Source of the DNA: Rugamonas brunnea
Lineage (GTDB): Bacteria > Pseudomonadota > Gammaproteobacteria > Burkholderiales > Burkholderiaceae_D
Length of the DNA stretch: 64,000 bases
NCBI RefSeq assembly: GCF_014042345.1
Contig: NZ_JACEZT010000008.1
Coordinates: forward strand, 213,885-277,884
Direction of reading: 5' to 3'
Positions 30,225-40,425 of this stretch are shown in pieces. The notes beneath the pieces were generated by a model. It was not told where the DNA came from. It did no database searches and worked only from the letters and a program-made list of their open reading frames with translations. Every line of letters begins with the position of its first letter. Positions within the stretch are counted from its first letter, which is position 1. The translations under genes were made by a program, and so were the position numbers.

Positions 30225-31334
30225 CTACCCCCCGATATAAGACATTTCAACTTTCTTGGCCCGCTCGACCAGGCCGCTGGTGTGCTGCGTGCGCGTTTCC
30301 GAGTAGCGGTCGCCGCGCGCGCGCCACAGCAAGGCGATGGCGCCGGCGATGTCGTCGTCGCTGTGGCCGCCGCGCAGCAGGGCGCGCAAGTCGTGGCCAT
30401 GGCTGGCGAACAAGCAAGTATACAGCTTGCCTTCCGTCGACAGGCGGGCGCGCGTGCAATCGCGGCAAAAAGCCTGGCTCACGCTTGATATCAGGCCGAT
30501 CTCGCCGCCGCCATCGGCGTAGCGCCAGCGCGCCGCCGTTTCGCCCGTGTAGTTGGCGTCGGCCGCCACCAGCGGCAGTTCGGCGTGGATGCGCCGCTGC
30601 ACCTCGGCCGAGGGAATTACTTCATCGAGGTTCCAGCCGTTCGAGGCGCCCACGTCCATGTACTCGATGAAGCGCAGGATGTAGGGCGTGTTCTTGAAAT
30701 GGCGCGCCATGGGCAGGATCTGGCTGTCGTTCATGCCGCCCTTGACCACCATGTTGACCTTGATCGGACCCAGGCCCACCTGGTGGGCCACATCGATGCC
30801 CTTGAGCACATCCTCGACGGCGAAATCGACGTCGTTCATGCGCTTGAAGATGGCGTCGTCGAGCGCGTCCAGCGACACGGTGACGCGTTGCAGGCCGGCA
30901 TCCTTGAGCGACTGGGCCTTTTTGGCCAGCAGCGAGCCATTGGTGGTCAGCGTCAGGTCCAGCGGCCGGCCGCTGGGAGTGGGGATTTCGCTGAGCATGC
31001 CGACCAGCCGTTCCACATTCTTGCGCAACAGCGGTTCGCCGCCCGTGAGCCGGATTTTTTCGACGCCGTGGGCCACGAACAGGCGCGCCACGCGCGTGAT
31101 TTCCTCGAACGATAGCAGCGAACTGTGCGGCAAATAGCTGTAGTTCTGGTCGAACACGGCCTTGGGCATGCAGTACACGCAGCGGAAGTTGCAGCGGTCG
31201 GTGACGGAGATGCGCAGGTCGTGCAGGGGGCGGGCGAGCTGGTCCGTCACGCGGCCGGTGGGGGCCTCCGGCACGGCGGGGATGGCCGGCGCACGCTGGC
31301 GCTGGTCCGCCACGAAAATGATTTTTTCAGTCAT
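30225..31334 (-). CDS. moaA: GTP 3',8-cyclase (molybdenum cofactor biosynthesis)
   Basis: A radical-SAM enzyme for the first step of molybdopterin synthesis from GTP. The 369 residues from [11 protein letters not shown] include the SAM cluster CNFRCVYC (Cys48, Cys52, Cys55), [15 protein letters not shown], a second C-terminal cluster ([19 protein letters not shown]) and the essential C-terminal Gly-Gly (SYIGG). It lies immediately upstream of the mobA-moeA fusion, so the two are co-transcribed. An in-frame ATG at 31358 would add eight residues. Confidence 0.96.
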   Translation of the reverse strand: MTEKIIFVADQRQRAPAIPAVPEAPTGRVTDQLARPLHDLRISVTDRCNFRCVYCMPKAVFDQNYSYLPHSSLLSFEEITRVARLFVAHGVEKIRLTGGEPLLRKNVERLVGMLSEIPTPSGRPLDLTLTTNGSLLAKKAQSLKDAGLQRVTVSLDALDDAIFKRMNDVDFAVEDVLKGIDVAHQVGLGPIKVNMVVKGGMNDSQILPMARHFKNTPYILRFIEYMDVGASNGWNLDEVIPSAEVQRRIHAELPLVAADANYTGETAARWRYADGGGEIGLISSVSQAFCRDCTRARLSTEGKLYTCLFASHGHDLRALLRGGHSDDDIAGAIALLWRARGDRYSETRTQHTSGLVERAKKVEMSYIGG

Positions 31335-31399
31335 GAATGATGAGTTACTACCGGGCACAGCATAAAGTCATGGCACAAACACGCGCGTCAAGATGCGCG

Positions 31400-32737
31400 C
31401 TAACCGGGATACGATAGCACGAGGCCGGAGATCGCACAGGCCAGTATCAGCTTGATCGTGCCCACCTGGTAGCGCAGCAGGGCAATACTGGCCATCACAC
31501 CCAGCAATACCGCGCGCAGGTCGAGGTGGGGCGCCGGCGTCTCTTGCCAGAATACATGCATGCCGAAGAACACGGCCAGGCTGACGATCACCCCCACCAC
31601 GGCGGCGGAAATGGCCGTCAGCGGCGCCGTCATGCGGATGTTGTCGCGCGTCGCTTCCACCAGCGGGCCGCCGGCCAGGATGAACAGGAACGACGGCAGG
31701 AAGGTGAAGAAGGTGGCCACGCTGGCGCCCGCCGCGCCGGCCGCCAGCAGGCTGCCGCCGAACACGGCCTTGCTCCACGCGCCGACAAAGCCCACGAAGG
31801 CCACCACCATGATCAACGGGCCCGGTGTCGTCTCGCCCAGCGCCAGCCCGTCGATCATCTGCGCCGGCAGCAGCCAGTGGAAGCCGGTCACGGCGCCTTG
31901 GTAGACGTAGGGCAACACCGCATAGGCGCCGCCGAAGGTCAGCATGGCGGCCTTGGTGAAGAACCAGCCCATTTGCGCCAGCGGCTGGTGCGCGCCTGTC
32001 GCCAGGGCCAGCGCCAGCCAAGCAACCACGCCCAGCGTGCAGCCGAACACTGCCACGCGCGCCAGGCCGGGCCAGGAAAAGCGCGCGTGCCCGGGCGTGG
32101 GCGTGTCGTCGTCGATCAGGGCAGGACCATAGCTGGCCGCCTGGCCGGGGTGGCCGCCGCCGACCTGGAACAAGGCTGGCCAGTAGCGGCCGCCCAGCAG
32201 GCCGACCAATGCCGCGCCGGCGACGATGAGCGGAAATGGCAGATGAAATACGGTGATGGCGATAAAAGCGGCGGCGGCCAGGGCGATCAGCGCACCGTTT
32301 TTCAGCGACCGTTTGCCGATGCGCCAGGCGGCCGCCAGCACGATGGCGACCACGGCCGGCTTGATGCCGTACAGCACGGCCGCGACCGCCGGCACGCTGC
32401 CATAGGCCATGTAGATCCATGACAAGGCGATCAGGAACACCAGCGAGGGCAGCACGAACAGGATGCCCGCCACGATGCCGCCACGGGTCTTGTGGAGTAG
32501 CCAGCCGATGTAGATGGCCAGTTGGGTCGCCTCCGGGCCGGGCAGCAGCATGCAGTAGTTCAGTGCATGCAGGAAGCGTTGTTCGGAAATCCAGCGCCGC
32601 CGCTCCACCAGTTCCGCGTGCATCATGGCGATCTGGCCGGCCGGTCCGCCAAAGCTGATGAAGCCGAGCTTGAGCCAGTACCAGAATGCGGTGCGCAGGC
32701 TCACGGGCGCGGGGCGGGTCAGGTCGGGCAAGCTCAT
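31400..32737 (-). CDS. chrA: Chromate transporter (CHR family)
   Basis: A 445-residue, two-domain CHR protein with ten or more hydrophobic segments. Each half carries the family signature: FISFGGPAGQIAMMHAELVERRRWISEQ and LLPGPEATQLAIYIGW in the first, and AMLTFGGAYAVLPYVYQGAV and LGETTPGPLIMVVAFVGFVGAW in the second. Known: exports chromate; some homologues may carry other oxyanions. No chrB regulator is adjacent, so chromate specificity is uncertain. It lies upstream of moaA on the same strand. Confidence 0.92.
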   Translation of the reverse strand: MSLPDLTRPAPVSLRTAFWYWLKLGFISFGGPAGQIAMMHAELVERRRWISEQRFLHALNYCMLLPGPEATQLAIYIGWLLHKTRGGIVAGILFVLPSLVFLIALSWIYMAYGSVPAVAAVLYGIKPAVVAIVLAAAWRIGKRSLKNGALIALAAAAFIAITVFHLPFPLIVAGAALVGLLGGRYWPALFQVGGGHPGQAASYGPALIDDDTPTPGHARFSWPGLARVAVFGCTLGVVAWLALALATGAHQPLAQMGWFFTKAAMLTFGGAYAVLPYVYQGAVTGFHWLLPAQMIDGLALGETTPGPLIMVVAFVGFVGAWSKAVFGGSLLAAGAAGASVATFFTFLPSFLFILAGGPLVEATRDNIRMTAPLTAISAAVVGVIVSLAVFFGMHVFWQETPAPHLDLRAVLLGVMASIALLRYQVGTIKLILACAISGLVLSYPG

Positions 32738-32818
32738 GGGCGTGGGGGGGATTGTGGTTGGCAGGAAATCAATGCGCCTCCAAGTCTGCCTGTAATTGGC
32801 TGGCTTGGGAAGGGCGAA

Positions 32819-32847
32819 AAAAAGGGAAGCACGCAGCTTCCCTTTTT
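32819..32847 (-). terminator. Intrinsic terminator after rne
   Basis: AAAAAGGGAAGC (32819-32830) and GCTTCCCTTTTT (32836-32847) form a perfect 12-bp stem around ACGCA, with A/T tracts on both sides so that it can work in either direction. It lies 47 bp past the rne stop. Confidence 0.88.
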
Positions 32848-32893
32848 GCTTGTGGCCGGCGCGGGCGGACCCGCGCGGCGCACTACGCTGGCA

Positions 32894-35890
32894 TCAGCGG
32901 CGGGTGTCGACTTGCACCAGCGGCTCGTCCACTTGCGGTGGCAGCGGCTTGCGCTCGCGTGGCACACGCACCGGCGCCACCACCTTGGCGGCTGCTTCCT
33001 GGGCGGCACGCAGCTTGGCCGGGTCGGTCGCGGCCAGCGTCAGGCCGGCGGAGCCGAGCACGGCTTGCAGGTCGATAGGCGCGGCCGGGGCGGCGGCTAC
33101 TGGTGCCGGTGCGGCGGCAGGCGCAGGTGCTGGTGCAGCTACGACTGGCGCGGCGGCCACAGGCTCGGCGACGACGGGCGCGGCGACTGGTGCAGCGACG
33201 ATGGCTTCTGCCACTGGTGCAACAACCTCGACGGCGGCCGGGGCGGCGACTTCCACTGCGACAGGCGCGGCGGTTTCAGCCACGGCAGGGGCGGCGGCTT
33301 CCACCACAGGCGCCGGTTCTGCCGCTGCCACTTCAGCCACAGGCGCAGCGACCGGGGCGGTTTCAGCGACCGGCGCTGCTTCCACCACCGGAGCGGCCGT
33401 TTCAGCGACGGCTGCCACTGGCGCTGCCGGCTCGGCGGCAACGGCTGGTGCGGCGACGGCTTCCACCACTGGTGCGGCCTCGGCAACAGGTGCCACGGCG
33501 GCGACCGTTTCAGCGCTCGTTTCCGGCGCCACGGTGAAGGTCACGACAGGTGCTTCGCCTTCGTTGGCGCCCGCTTCCATGCCTTCGCCGCCTTCGCGTT
33601 CGCGGCGGTTACGGTTGCGACCGCCACGGCGGCGGCGGCGGCGTGGCTCTTCGCCTTCAGCCGCTTCCACTTCTTCGCCTTCCGGACCGGCCTGCGGGGC
33701 CGTTTTCACGATAGCCGTTGCTTCCACGACCGGGCCGGTGCCGGCGGCTGCCGGTACGGCGGCGGCCGTCAGCGCCAGTTCCTCGACCTTCGCTTCCGTT
33801 ACCTGTGGCTTCTCGCCGCGTGGCTCACGCGGTGGACGTGGTGGGCGCTCGGCGCGCTCGCCCCGTTCGCCGCGCTCGCGCTGGCCTTCGGTCGCCTGGT
33901 TTTCACGTGGTTCACGACCCTCGCGGCCTTCACGGCCTTCGCGTGGTGGGCGTGGCGGACGGGCTGGGCGGCCGTTGTCGGCGGCCTTGGCGCCTTCCTC
34001 CTGGCCTGGACGGGCGCCCGGTTCGCGCTCGTCGCGCTCGCGGCTGCCTGGCTTGCCGTTACGGCTGCGGCCGCGCGGGCCACGGGCGTTGCGCTCGCCA
34101 CGGTCGGTCGGCACGGGCTTGACCACGATGGTCGGGGCCACCGGCATGACCGGCGCTGCCGGCTTGGCGCGGAAGAAGCTGAACAGTTTCTCGAAGAAGC
34201 CTGGCTCGGCCACGGGCTGCGCTGGCGCGGCGGCGGCCTTGACCGTCTCGGCCGGCTTGGCGGTGCGCTCGACCATCGGCGCCGGCTGGTCCGGGGTGAT
34301 GGTCTTGACCACGGCTTCCTGGCGCGGCTTGGCTTCTTCCTTCTGGCGCTTGCTGTAGGCCATGTCGGTTTCAGCCTGCTCGGCCAGCGTGTAGCTGGCC
34401 TGGCTGTCTTCCAGGCGCGGGTCGTCGTGCTTGATGCGTTCGAGCTTGTAGTGCGGGGTGTCGAGGTGCTTGTTCGGGATCAGGATCACGGCGATGCGGT
34501 GACGGTTCTCGATCTTCAGCACTTCGCCGCGCTTCTCATTGAGCAGGAAGGCTGCCACGTCCACCGGCACTTGCACGTGGATGGTGGCCGAGTTTTCCTT
34601 CATGGCCTCTTCCTGGATGATGCGCAGCACCTGCAGGGCCGACGATTCCGTATCGCGGATGTGGCCGGTGCCCGAGCAGCGCGGGCAGGTCACGTGCGAA
34701 CCTTCGGACAGCGAAGGGCGCAGGCGCTGGCGCGACAGTTCCATCAGGCCGAAGCGCGAAATCTTGCCCATCTGCACGCGCGCACGGTCGTGGTGCAGCG
34801 CGTCCTTCAGGCGCTGTTCCACTTCGCGCTGGTTCTTGGCCACTTCCATGTCGATGAAGTCGATCACGATCAGGCCGCCCAGGTCGCGCAGGCGCAGCTG
34901 GCGGGCCACTTCCTCGGCCGCTTCGCAGTTGGTGTTGAAGGCGGTGGTCTCGATGTCGGAACCGCGGGTGGCGCGGGCCGAGTTGACGTCCACCGACACC
35001 AGCGCTTCGGTGTGGTCGATCACGATGGCGCCGCCCGATGGCAGCGGCACGGTGCGCGAGTAGGCCGTCTCGATCTGGTGTTCGATCTGGAAGCGCGAGA
35101 ACAGCGGCACGTCGTCGCTGTAACGTTTCACGCGGTGCACCATGTCGGGCATCACGTGGCTCATGAACTGGTGGGCCTGCTCGTAGATCTCGTCGGTGTC
35201 GATCAGGATCTCACCGATGTCGGGCTGGAAGTAATCGCGGATGGCGCGGATCACCAGCGACGATTCCTGGTAGATCAGGAACGCGCCCGAGGCCGACTTG
35301 CCGGCGCCCTCGATCGCGCGCCACAGTTGCATCAGGTAATTCAAGTCCCACTGCAGCTCTTCCACATTGCGGCCGATGCCGGCCGTGCGGGCGATCACGG
35401 ACATGCCTGGCGGCAAGTCCAGCTTGTCCATGGTTTCGCGCAGTTCCTGGCGTTCTTCGCCTTCGACGCGGCGCGACACGCCGCCGCCGCGCGGGTTGTT
35501 GGGCATCAGCACCAGGTAGCGGCCGGCCAGCGAGACGAACGAGGTCAGGGCCGCGCCCTTGTTGCCGCGCTCTTCCTTCTCGACCTGCACCATGATTTCC
35601 TGGCCTTCGCGCAGGGCTTCCTTGACGGAAGCGTTGCGCACGTCCACGCCTTCGCGGAAGTAGGTACGGGCCACTTCCTTGAACGGCAGGAAGCCGTGGC
35701 GGTCCTCGCCGTAGCTGACGAAGCACGCTTCCAGCGACGGCTCGATGCGGGTGATCACGCCTTTGTAAATATTGGACTTGCGTTGCTCGCGTCCGGCCGT
35801 CTCGATGTCGATGTCGATCAGTTTCTGACCGTCGACGATTGCGACACGCAGCTCCTCTTGTTGCGTAGCATTAAACAACATGCGTTTCAT
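32894..35890 (-). CDS. rne: Ribonuclease E
   Basis: A 998-residue endoribonuclease that starts mRNA decay and processes rRNA and tRNA. The catalytic half (residues 1-~500) has the S1 domain ([33 protein letters not shown]), metal-site sequence [12 protein letters not shown], and the Zn-link CPRCSGTG. The rest is disordered: Arg-rich tracts ([26 protein letters not shown]) likely bind RNA, and the last ~170 residues are almost wholly Ala/Pro/Val/Glu. The start ([21 protein letters not shown]) is the family consensus; upstream in-frame Mets are rejected. Confidence 0.96.
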   Translation of the reverse strand: MKRMLFNATQQEELRVAIVDGQKLIDIDIETAGREQRKSNIYKGVITRIEPSLEACFVSYGEDRHGFLPFKEVARTYFREGVDVRNASVKEALREGQEIMVQVEKEERGNKGAALTSFVSLAGRYLVLMPNNPRGGGVSRRVEGEERQELRETMDKLDLPPGMSVIARTAGIGRNVEELQWDLNYLMQLWRAIEGAGKSASGAFLIYQESSLVIRAIRDYFQPDIGEILIDTDEIYEQAHQFMSHVMPDMVHRVKRYSDDVPLFSRFQIEHQIETAYSRTVPLPSGGAIVIDHTEALVSVDVNSARATRGSDIETTAFNTNCEAAEEVARQLRLRDLGGLIVIDFIDMEVAKNQREVEQRLKDALHHDRARVQMGKISRFGLMELSRQRLRPSLSEGSHVTCPRCSGTGHIRDTESSALQVLRIIQEEAMKENSATIHVQVPVDVAAFLLNEKRGEVLKIENRHRIAVILIPNKHLDTPHYKLERIKHDDPRLEDSQASYTLAEQAETDMAYSKRQKEEAKPRQEAVVKTITPDQPAPMVERTAKPAETVKAAAAPAQPVAEPGFFEKLFSFFRAKPAAPVMPVAPTIVVKPVPTDRGERNARGPRGRSRNGKPGSRERDEREPGARPGQEEGAKAADNGRPARPPRPPREGREGREGREPRENQATEGQRERGERGERAERPPRPPREPRGEKPQVTEAKVEELALTAAAVPAAAGTGPVVEATAIVKTAPQAGPEGEEVEAAEGEEPRRRRRRGGRNRNRREREGGEGMEAGANEGEAPVVTFTVAPETSAETVAAVAPVAEAAPVVEAVAAPAVAAEPAAPVAAVAETAAPVVEAAPVAETAPVAAPVAEVAAAEPAPVVEAAAPAVAETAAPVAVEVAAPAAVEVVAPVAEAIVAAPVAAPVVAEPVAAAPVVAAPAPAPAAAPAPVAAAPAAPIDLQAVLGSAGLTLAATDPAKLRAAQEAAAKVVAPVRVPRERKPLPPQVDEPLVQVDTRR

Positions 35891-36561
35891 TTTTATTAAC
35901 TCCGCGACCCTATGGGCCATCTCAATGCTGTTCCGTGGAACAGCGAAGCTACAGGGATATACGCGAGAATTAACATGGTTGCGGTGGGTATGCCCTGAGG
36001 GGCGGCGCAGCAACGTGGGTTGCGGCCGCCACTGGGCGCATGAAGTCGATCGACATGCCGAGTACCCGCGTCGCCTGCGATTCTTCCATGCGGCCCGCGT
36101 GGGCGGGGGGCAGAGAACGCAGGCGGTGGGCAGCGTCGATGAGCCAGATCCTGGCCTTGCTTACATGACAAGTACTACAACTTCCTATTAGGCTTGTTTC
36201 AGCCTTCCGTCATTAGCTTGCTACTAAGCATGGGGTCTGGCGAAAACGGCAAGCGTTATCAACTTCATTAACCAGCGAGCACAACTCTTGATCATGCTTG
36301 CCGGCGTTATCCTTACTATCCAACCATCCTAATTCAGCACTCTTGCGCGCCATCCGATTACAACGACGGTGCAACCTTGATCCGCGCAGGGGTGGTGCAT
36401 ATACATTTTTTCCTCTGAATTTGCAATTTGGCGAGGCCAGTGGAGACGCCCCTGTGTAAAATGTGCTTTTATTCTTACACTTGCAGCAGCTAGAACCGCC
36501 GCTAAATGATTATATATTCAAAATGAAGGACTTAGAGAGATTTTCTGGGAAGACAGAGCAA
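35891..36561. other. Long divergent region between rne and rluC
   Basis: 671 bp with no convincing gene and lower GC than its neighbours. In E. coli rne has a ~360-nt leader through which RNase E represses its own synthesis, and rne is likewise divergent from rluC. A comparable long rne leader is likely here, but no conserved hairpin was identified by eye. Several in-frame Met codons on the rluC side (from 36463) leave the rluC start uncertain. Confidence 0.65.
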
Positions 36562-37554
36562 ATGAAGATGCAAAACGATGTTGTTCCCCCTTCAACACAG
36601 GTTCCGCCGCAAGCACAATTCGTCACAATCACTGAAGAAGAGGCCGGTCAGCGCATCGATAACTACCTGTTGCGCGTATGCAAAGGCGTGCCGAAAAGCC
36701 ATATCTACCGCATCCTGCGCTCGGGTGAGGTGCGGGTCAACAAGGGCCGTATCGACCAATTGTATCGATTGGTACAGGGTGATATCGTCCGCATCCCGCC
36801 GGTGCGGGTGGCCGAGAAGGCCGACACCAACACGGTGCCGGCGGCCGAATTCGACATCATCTATGAAGACAGCCAGTTGCTGGTGATCGACAAGCCGGCC
36901 GGCGTGGCCGTGCATGGCGGCTCGGGCGTGTCGTTCGGCGTGATCGAGCAGTTGCGGGCCGCCCGTCCGCAAGCGAAATTCCTGGAGCTGGTGCACCGGC
37001 TGGACCGCGACACGTCCGGCCTGTTGTTGCTCGCCAAGAAACGTTCGGCGCTGACCAATCTGCACGAGCAGATGCGCGAAGGCCACACGGACAAGCGTTA
37101 CCTGACCCTGGTGGCCGGCGACTGGAAGAACGCGCGCCAGCATGTGAAGTTGCCATTGCATAAATACACGACGGCCGACGGCGAACGCCGGGTGGCGGTG
37201 CAGGCCGACGGCTTGCCGTCGCACACGGTGTTCACCTTGCTGCGCAAATTCAAGGATTTCGCGCTGCTGGAGGCCGAGCTGAAAACGGGGCGTACCCACC
37301 AGATCCGCGTTCATCTGGCATCGTCGGGCTTCGCGATCGCAGGTGATGACAAGTACGGCGATTTTGCCCTCAACCGCGCCTTGCTGAAGGCCGACGCCAC
37401 GCGCGGCGCGCTCAAGCGCATGTTCCTGCACGCCCATCAAATCACGTTCACCCATCCGGAAACTGGCAAATTGTTAACATTAAATGCGCCATTGGCCGCC
37501 GAATGCGAGCGTTTCTTGTTAAGCTTGGGGAAACCGCTTAACGCATCAACCTAA
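36562..37554 (+). CDS. rluC: 23S rRNA pseudouridine synthase RluC
   Basis: A 330-residue protein with an N-terminal S4 RNA-binding domain (QRIDNYLLRVCKGVPKSHIYRILRSGEVRVNKGRI) and the RluA-family catalytic domain with HRLDRDTSGLLLLAKKR, whose second Asp is the nucleophile, plus TGRTHQIRVH. RluC in E. coli modifies U955, U2504 and U2580. The start at 36562 is chosen at the first Met close to the conserved region; 36463 and 36523 are possible. Divergent from rne, as in E. coli. Confidence 0.92.
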   Translation: MKMQNDVVPPSTQVPPQAQFVTITEEEAGQRIDNYLLRVCKGVPKSHIYRILRSGEVRVNKGRIDQLYRLVQGDIVRIPPVRVAEKADTNTVPAAEFDIIYEDSQLLVIDKPAGVAVHGGSGVSFGVIEQLRAARPQAKFLELVHRLDRDTSGLLLLAKKRSALTNLHEQMREGHTDKRYLTLVAGDWKNARQHVKLPLHKYTTADGERRVAVQADGLPSHTVFTLLRKFKDFALLEAELKTGRTHQIRVHLASSGFAIAGDDKYGDFALNRALLKADATRGALKRMFLHAHQITFTHPETGKLLTLNAPLAAECERFLLSLGKPLNAST

Positions 37555-37629
37555 TATATAGTCGGGCACGGCAATCCGTCGTCGCCGGGCACGGACTCAA
37601 GGAGCCGGCAGCGACCGCAGCCGGGAGAC

Positions 37630-38289
37630 ATGGCAAGAAAGCAATTTGACTTAATCGTATTCGATTGGGATGGCACGCTGATGGATTCCACGTCAGCGAT
37701 CGTGAAATGCATACAGGCGGCGGCCAAGGATCTTGGCTTGCCGATCCCGAAGGATGACGCGGCCGCCCACGTGATCGGCCTCGGCTTGTCCGAAGCGATG
37801 CAGGCGGCCATGCCCGGCATCGATCCCAAATACTATCCGCGGCTGGTGGAGCGCTACCGCTACCACTACCTGTCGCGCGACCACGAGCTGACCCTGTTCA
37901 AGGGCGCGCGCGACATGCTGGAGGAATTGTCGCAGCAGGCGTATTTCCTGGCCGTGGCCACCGGCAAGAGCCGGGTCGGCCTGAACCGCGCCCTGAACGA
38001 CGCCGGCCTGCTGTCCATGTTCGACGCCACGCGTTGCGCAGATGAAACATTTTCCAAGCCACACCCAGCCATGCTGCAGGAGCTGACGCGGGAACTGGGG
38101 CAGGACATGAAGCGCACGGTGATGATAGGCGACACCACCCACGACTTGCTGATGGCCAACAACGCGGGGGCGGCGGCCATCGCCGTCCAGTATGGTGCCC
38201 ATCCGGTCGACCAGCTGGCCGCCTGCCAGCCGCTGTTCTCGGCCGCTTCCGTGGCCGAGCTCCACCATTGGCTGAACGAGCACGCATGA
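37630..38289 (+). CDS. HAD-family phosphatase (phosphoglycolate phosphatase-like)
   Basis: A 219-residue HAD hydrolase of subfamily IA. Motif I is VFDWDGTLMDST (nucleophile Asp12, Asp14), motif II is in LAVATGKSRVGL, and motif IV is VMIGDTTHDLLMANNAG. The sequence resembles Gph-type enzymes, but the natural substrate cannot be determined. The gene runs rluC -> HAD -> Rieske -> sppA, with its stop overlapping the Rieske start (ATGA). Confidence 0.92.
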   Translation: MARKQFDLIVFDWDGTLMDSTSAIVKCIQAAAKDLGLPIPKDDAAAHVIGLGLSEAMQAAMPGIDPKYYPRLVERYRYHYLSRDHELTLFKGARDMLEELSQQAYFLAVATGKSRVGLNRALNDAGLLSMFDATRCADETFSKPHPAMLQELTRELGQDMKRTVMIGDTTHDLLMANNAGAAAIAVQYGAHPVDQLAACQPLFSAASVAELHHWLNEHA

Positions 38290-38684
38290 GTACCGACGCC
38301 AGCAGCAGCGACGCGAACGCGACCCAGATCCTGGTGTGCGCGGCCGATGCCGTGCAGGAAGGCGGCAAGGGCGTGCGCTTTCCCGTCACGGCCGGCGGCG
38401 ACGATGGCACCGGCTTCGTGGTGCGCTACCAGGGCATCGTGTACGGCTACCTGAACCGCTGTGCCCACGTGCCCATCGAACTCGACTGGGCCGAGGGCGA
38501 GTTCTTCGAGTCCAGCGGCCTGTACCTGATGTGTTCCACGCACGGCGCCATCTATGTGCCCGACAGCGGCTTTTGCGCCGGCGGACCCTGTCGGGGCGGG
38601 CGGCTGCGCCCGATCACCGTGGTCGAACGCGACCAGCATATCTACTGGCAACCTGACGACTATGTGCGGCCGGCCCGCGCCTGA
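38286..38684 (+). CDS. Small Rieske [2Fe-2S] ferredoxin-like protein
   Basis: A 132-residue soluble protein with the two Rieske cluster motifs, C-x-H (Cys59, His61 in NRCAHVPIEL) and C-x2-H (Cys83, His86 in MCSTHGAIY). No membrane anchor or oxygenase domain is present, so it is a stand-alone electron carrier or redox sensor. Its ATG overlaps the stop of the HAD gene (ATGA), which implies coupled translation. Partner unknown. Confidence 0.9.
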   Translation: MSTDASSSDANATQILVCAADAVQEGGKGVRFPVTAGGDDGTGFVVRYQGIVYGYLNRCAHVPIELDWAEGEFFESSGLYLMCSTHGAIYVPDSGFCAGGPCRGGRLRPITVVERDQHIYWQPDDYVRPARA

Positions 38685-38728
38685 GCGCCGTCAACTTCCC
38701 CCTCCATGTCATCCACCTGGCAGCAACC

Positions 38729-39748
38729 ATGAGCGAAAACACAAGCGATAGCGCATCCGAACGCGCGCCCATCCCGCCGGCCGCGCCGGCCAAGCCGGCC
38801 GCCCCGCCCACCAACTGGGAGCGCGAGGTGCTGGAAAAGCTGGTGTTCGCCACGCTCAAGGAGCAGCGCGCGCACCGTCGCTGGGGCATCTTCTTCAAGT
38901 TCCTGTTCCTGCTGGTGGTGCTGGTGGGGCTGGCCGCCTATTTCGATTTCAGCTGGCCCGGCGTGGACGGCGAGGCGCTGGGACGCCATACGGCCCTGAT
39001 CGAGATCGAGGGCGAGATCGACAGCGAAGGCAGCGGTTCGGCCGCCGTCGTGATCCCGGCCCTGAACAAGGCGTTTTCCGACGATGGCTCGGTGGCCGTC
39101 GTGTTGCACATCAACAGCCCCGGCGGCAGCCCGGTGCAGGCCGGCATGATCGTCGACGAGATCCGGCGCCTGCGCAAGGGTTATCCGGCCAAGCCGCTGT
39201 ACGTGGTGGTCGACGAGATCTGCGCCTCGGGCGGCTATTACATCGCGGCTGCCGCCGACCGTATCTATGTGGACAAGGCGTCCATCGTCGGGTCGATCGG
39301 CGTGTTGATGGATGGATTCGGCTTCACGGGCATCATGGAAAAGGCGGGCGTCGAGCGGCGCCTGCTGACGGCCGGCGAGAACAAGGGCTTCATGGACCCC
39401 TTCAGTCCCCTGACGGAAAAGCACAAGCAGCACGCCCAGGCCATGTTGAACGAGATCCACCAGCAGTTCATTGAGGTGGTGCGCAGCGGCCGCGGCAAGC
39501 GCCTGAAGGAAACGCCGGACATGTTCTCCGGCCTGTTCTGGAGCGGTGCGCGCGCCATCGACATGGGCCTGGCCGATGGCCTGGGCACGGTCGACAGCGT
39601 GGCGCGCGATGTGGTCAAGGCGGAAGACATCATCGACTATACCCAGCATGAAGGCTTGCCCGAGCGGGTGCTGAAGAAATTCGGCGCGGCCATGGGGGCC
39701 GGCGCCGTCAAATCCGTCTACGCGGGGGCGCGCCCACTGCTCCATTGA
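38729..39748 (+). CDS. sppA: Signal peptide peptidase SppA (S49 serine protease)
   Basis: A 339-residue inner-membrane protease of the short, single-domain S49 type. A basic cytoplasmic segment precedes one membrane span (WGIFFKFLFLLVVLVGLAAYF), then the catalytic domain with HINSPGGSP, the nucleophile Ser167 in VDEICASGGYY and the general base Lys219 in TAGENKG. Known: degrades cleaved signal peptides. Last gene of the rluC-HAD-Rieske-sppA run. Confidence 0.94.
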   Translation: MSENTSDSASERAPIPPAAPAKPAAPPTNWEREVLEKLVFATLKEQRAHRRWGIFFKFLFLLVVLVGLAAYFDFSWPGVDGEALGRHTALIEIEGEIDSEGSGSAAVVIPALNKAFSDDGSVAVVLHINSPGGSPVQAGMIVDEIRRLRKGYPAKPLYVVVDEICASGGYYIAAAADRIYVDKASIVGSIGVLMDGFGFTGIMEKAGVERRLLTAGENKGFMDPFSPLTEKHKQHAQAMLNEIHQQFIEVVRSGRGKRLKETPDMFSGLFWSGARAIDMGLADGLGTVDSVARDVVKAEDIIDYTQHEGLPERVLKKFGAAMGAGAVKSVYAGARPLLH

Positions 39749-39830
39749 GCGACTATGGCACGACGATTAACATTATTAATCTGGTCGGGAATAGCCTTGT
39801 ATATCGCTCACCTTGGTCTATAGTGGTGTT

Positions 39831-40005
39831 GTAGTTCTTTCCAAGGGAGGCCAGATTAACAGTTCACATTGTTGTCAGCACTGTCTTGCTCAGCAGTTGA
39901 TGGAACTACTCAACCGCATCGCGAATGCGGAGTAGAGAGAATTTCAATTCCTCGTCAATAGTCCCGCAATGGGGCTGAGAACAGCGGCGCAATGCCGCTG
40001 TTTTC
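39831..40005 (+). ncRNA. Candidate small RNA after sppA
   Basis: A promoter-like pair (TTGTAT 39797-39802, 16-base spacer, TATAGT 39819-39824) would start transcription near 39831. A good intrinsic terminator lies at 39980-40005. In between is AT-richer sequence with a structured element: CTACT...AGTAG enclosing CCGCAT-CGCGA-ATGCGG (about 39905-39936). No known RNA family was recognised. It overlaps the 3' part of a weak minus-strand gene. The call rests on promoter, terminator and structure only. Confidence 0.4.
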
Positions 40006-40310
40006 ATTGGTGGCGCCGGCTGCGCCGTTGCCTGTTTTTGTTCCTGTGCCGGTTCCGGGGCCGCGAAGCCGCCCGCGTCCAGCCATGCGCAGAACTGGCG
40101 TTGCAGGGCCGCTTGCCATTGGGCCTGGGGGCCCGGGTGGAGCGCGGCGGCGGTGCGCAGGTCGGCTGCCGTGTCGCCACTGCGCCAGCGCGACATGGCC
40201 AGCGCGGTGCGGTGCGCGGCGGCGGCCTCGGCGGCTGCCTGCCGATGGGGAGTGGCGGGCGTGTCCTGGTCGCCAGGGGGACGCGGGCGGGGTGGGGCGC
40301 GTTTTAACAT
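39906..40310 (-). CDS. Hypothetical protein, Pro/Ala-rich
   Basis: A 134-residue frame beginning MLKRAPPRPRPPGDQD, preceded by AGGA seven bases upstream. A central block (RTALAMSRWRSGDTAADLRTA and QWQAALQRQFCAWLDAGGFA) looks like genuine amphipathic protein. The C-terminal 35 residues are read through an intrinsic terminator and hairpin of the other strand, which weakens the case. No family recognised. Extension to 40367 (TTG) or 40358 (ATG) is possible. Confidence 0.4.
   Translation of the reverse strand: MLKRAPPRPRPPGDQDTPATPHRQAAAEAAAAHRTALAMSRWRSGDTAADLRTAAALHPGPQAQWQAALQRQFCAWLDAGGFAAPEPAQEQKQATAQPAPPMKTAALRRCSQPHCGTIDEELKFSLLRIRDAVE
39980..40005 (+). terminator. Intrinsic terminator about 230 bp past sppA
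   Basis: AACAGCGGC (39980-39988) and GCCGCTGTT (39994-40002) form a perfect 9-bp stem around GCAAT, followed by TTC on the plus strand. It is the first terminator seen after rluC-sppA and would also end the candidate small RNA. Confidence 0.75.
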
Positions 40311-40425
40311 GATCCATCCTTCTGCGGGCAGCCGCTCCGTTCTAACAACCTCTTCCATTATTCCCAATCGGTGTTAGGCCGATTCCTAATGAAGTTTCAG
40401 TGTATCAACGCCAGACGGGGACTTA

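Noticed and set aside
33103..33537. Plus-strand Arg/Pro/Leu-rich frames opposite the RNase E tail
   Set aside because: They arise from the repetitive Ala/Pro/Val coding sequence on the minus strand and have no ribosome site or family features.
39831..40005. Identification of the candidate RNA as 6S RNA
   Set aside because: The size is similar, but the typical central bubble, closing stem and ygfA neighbour were not seen.
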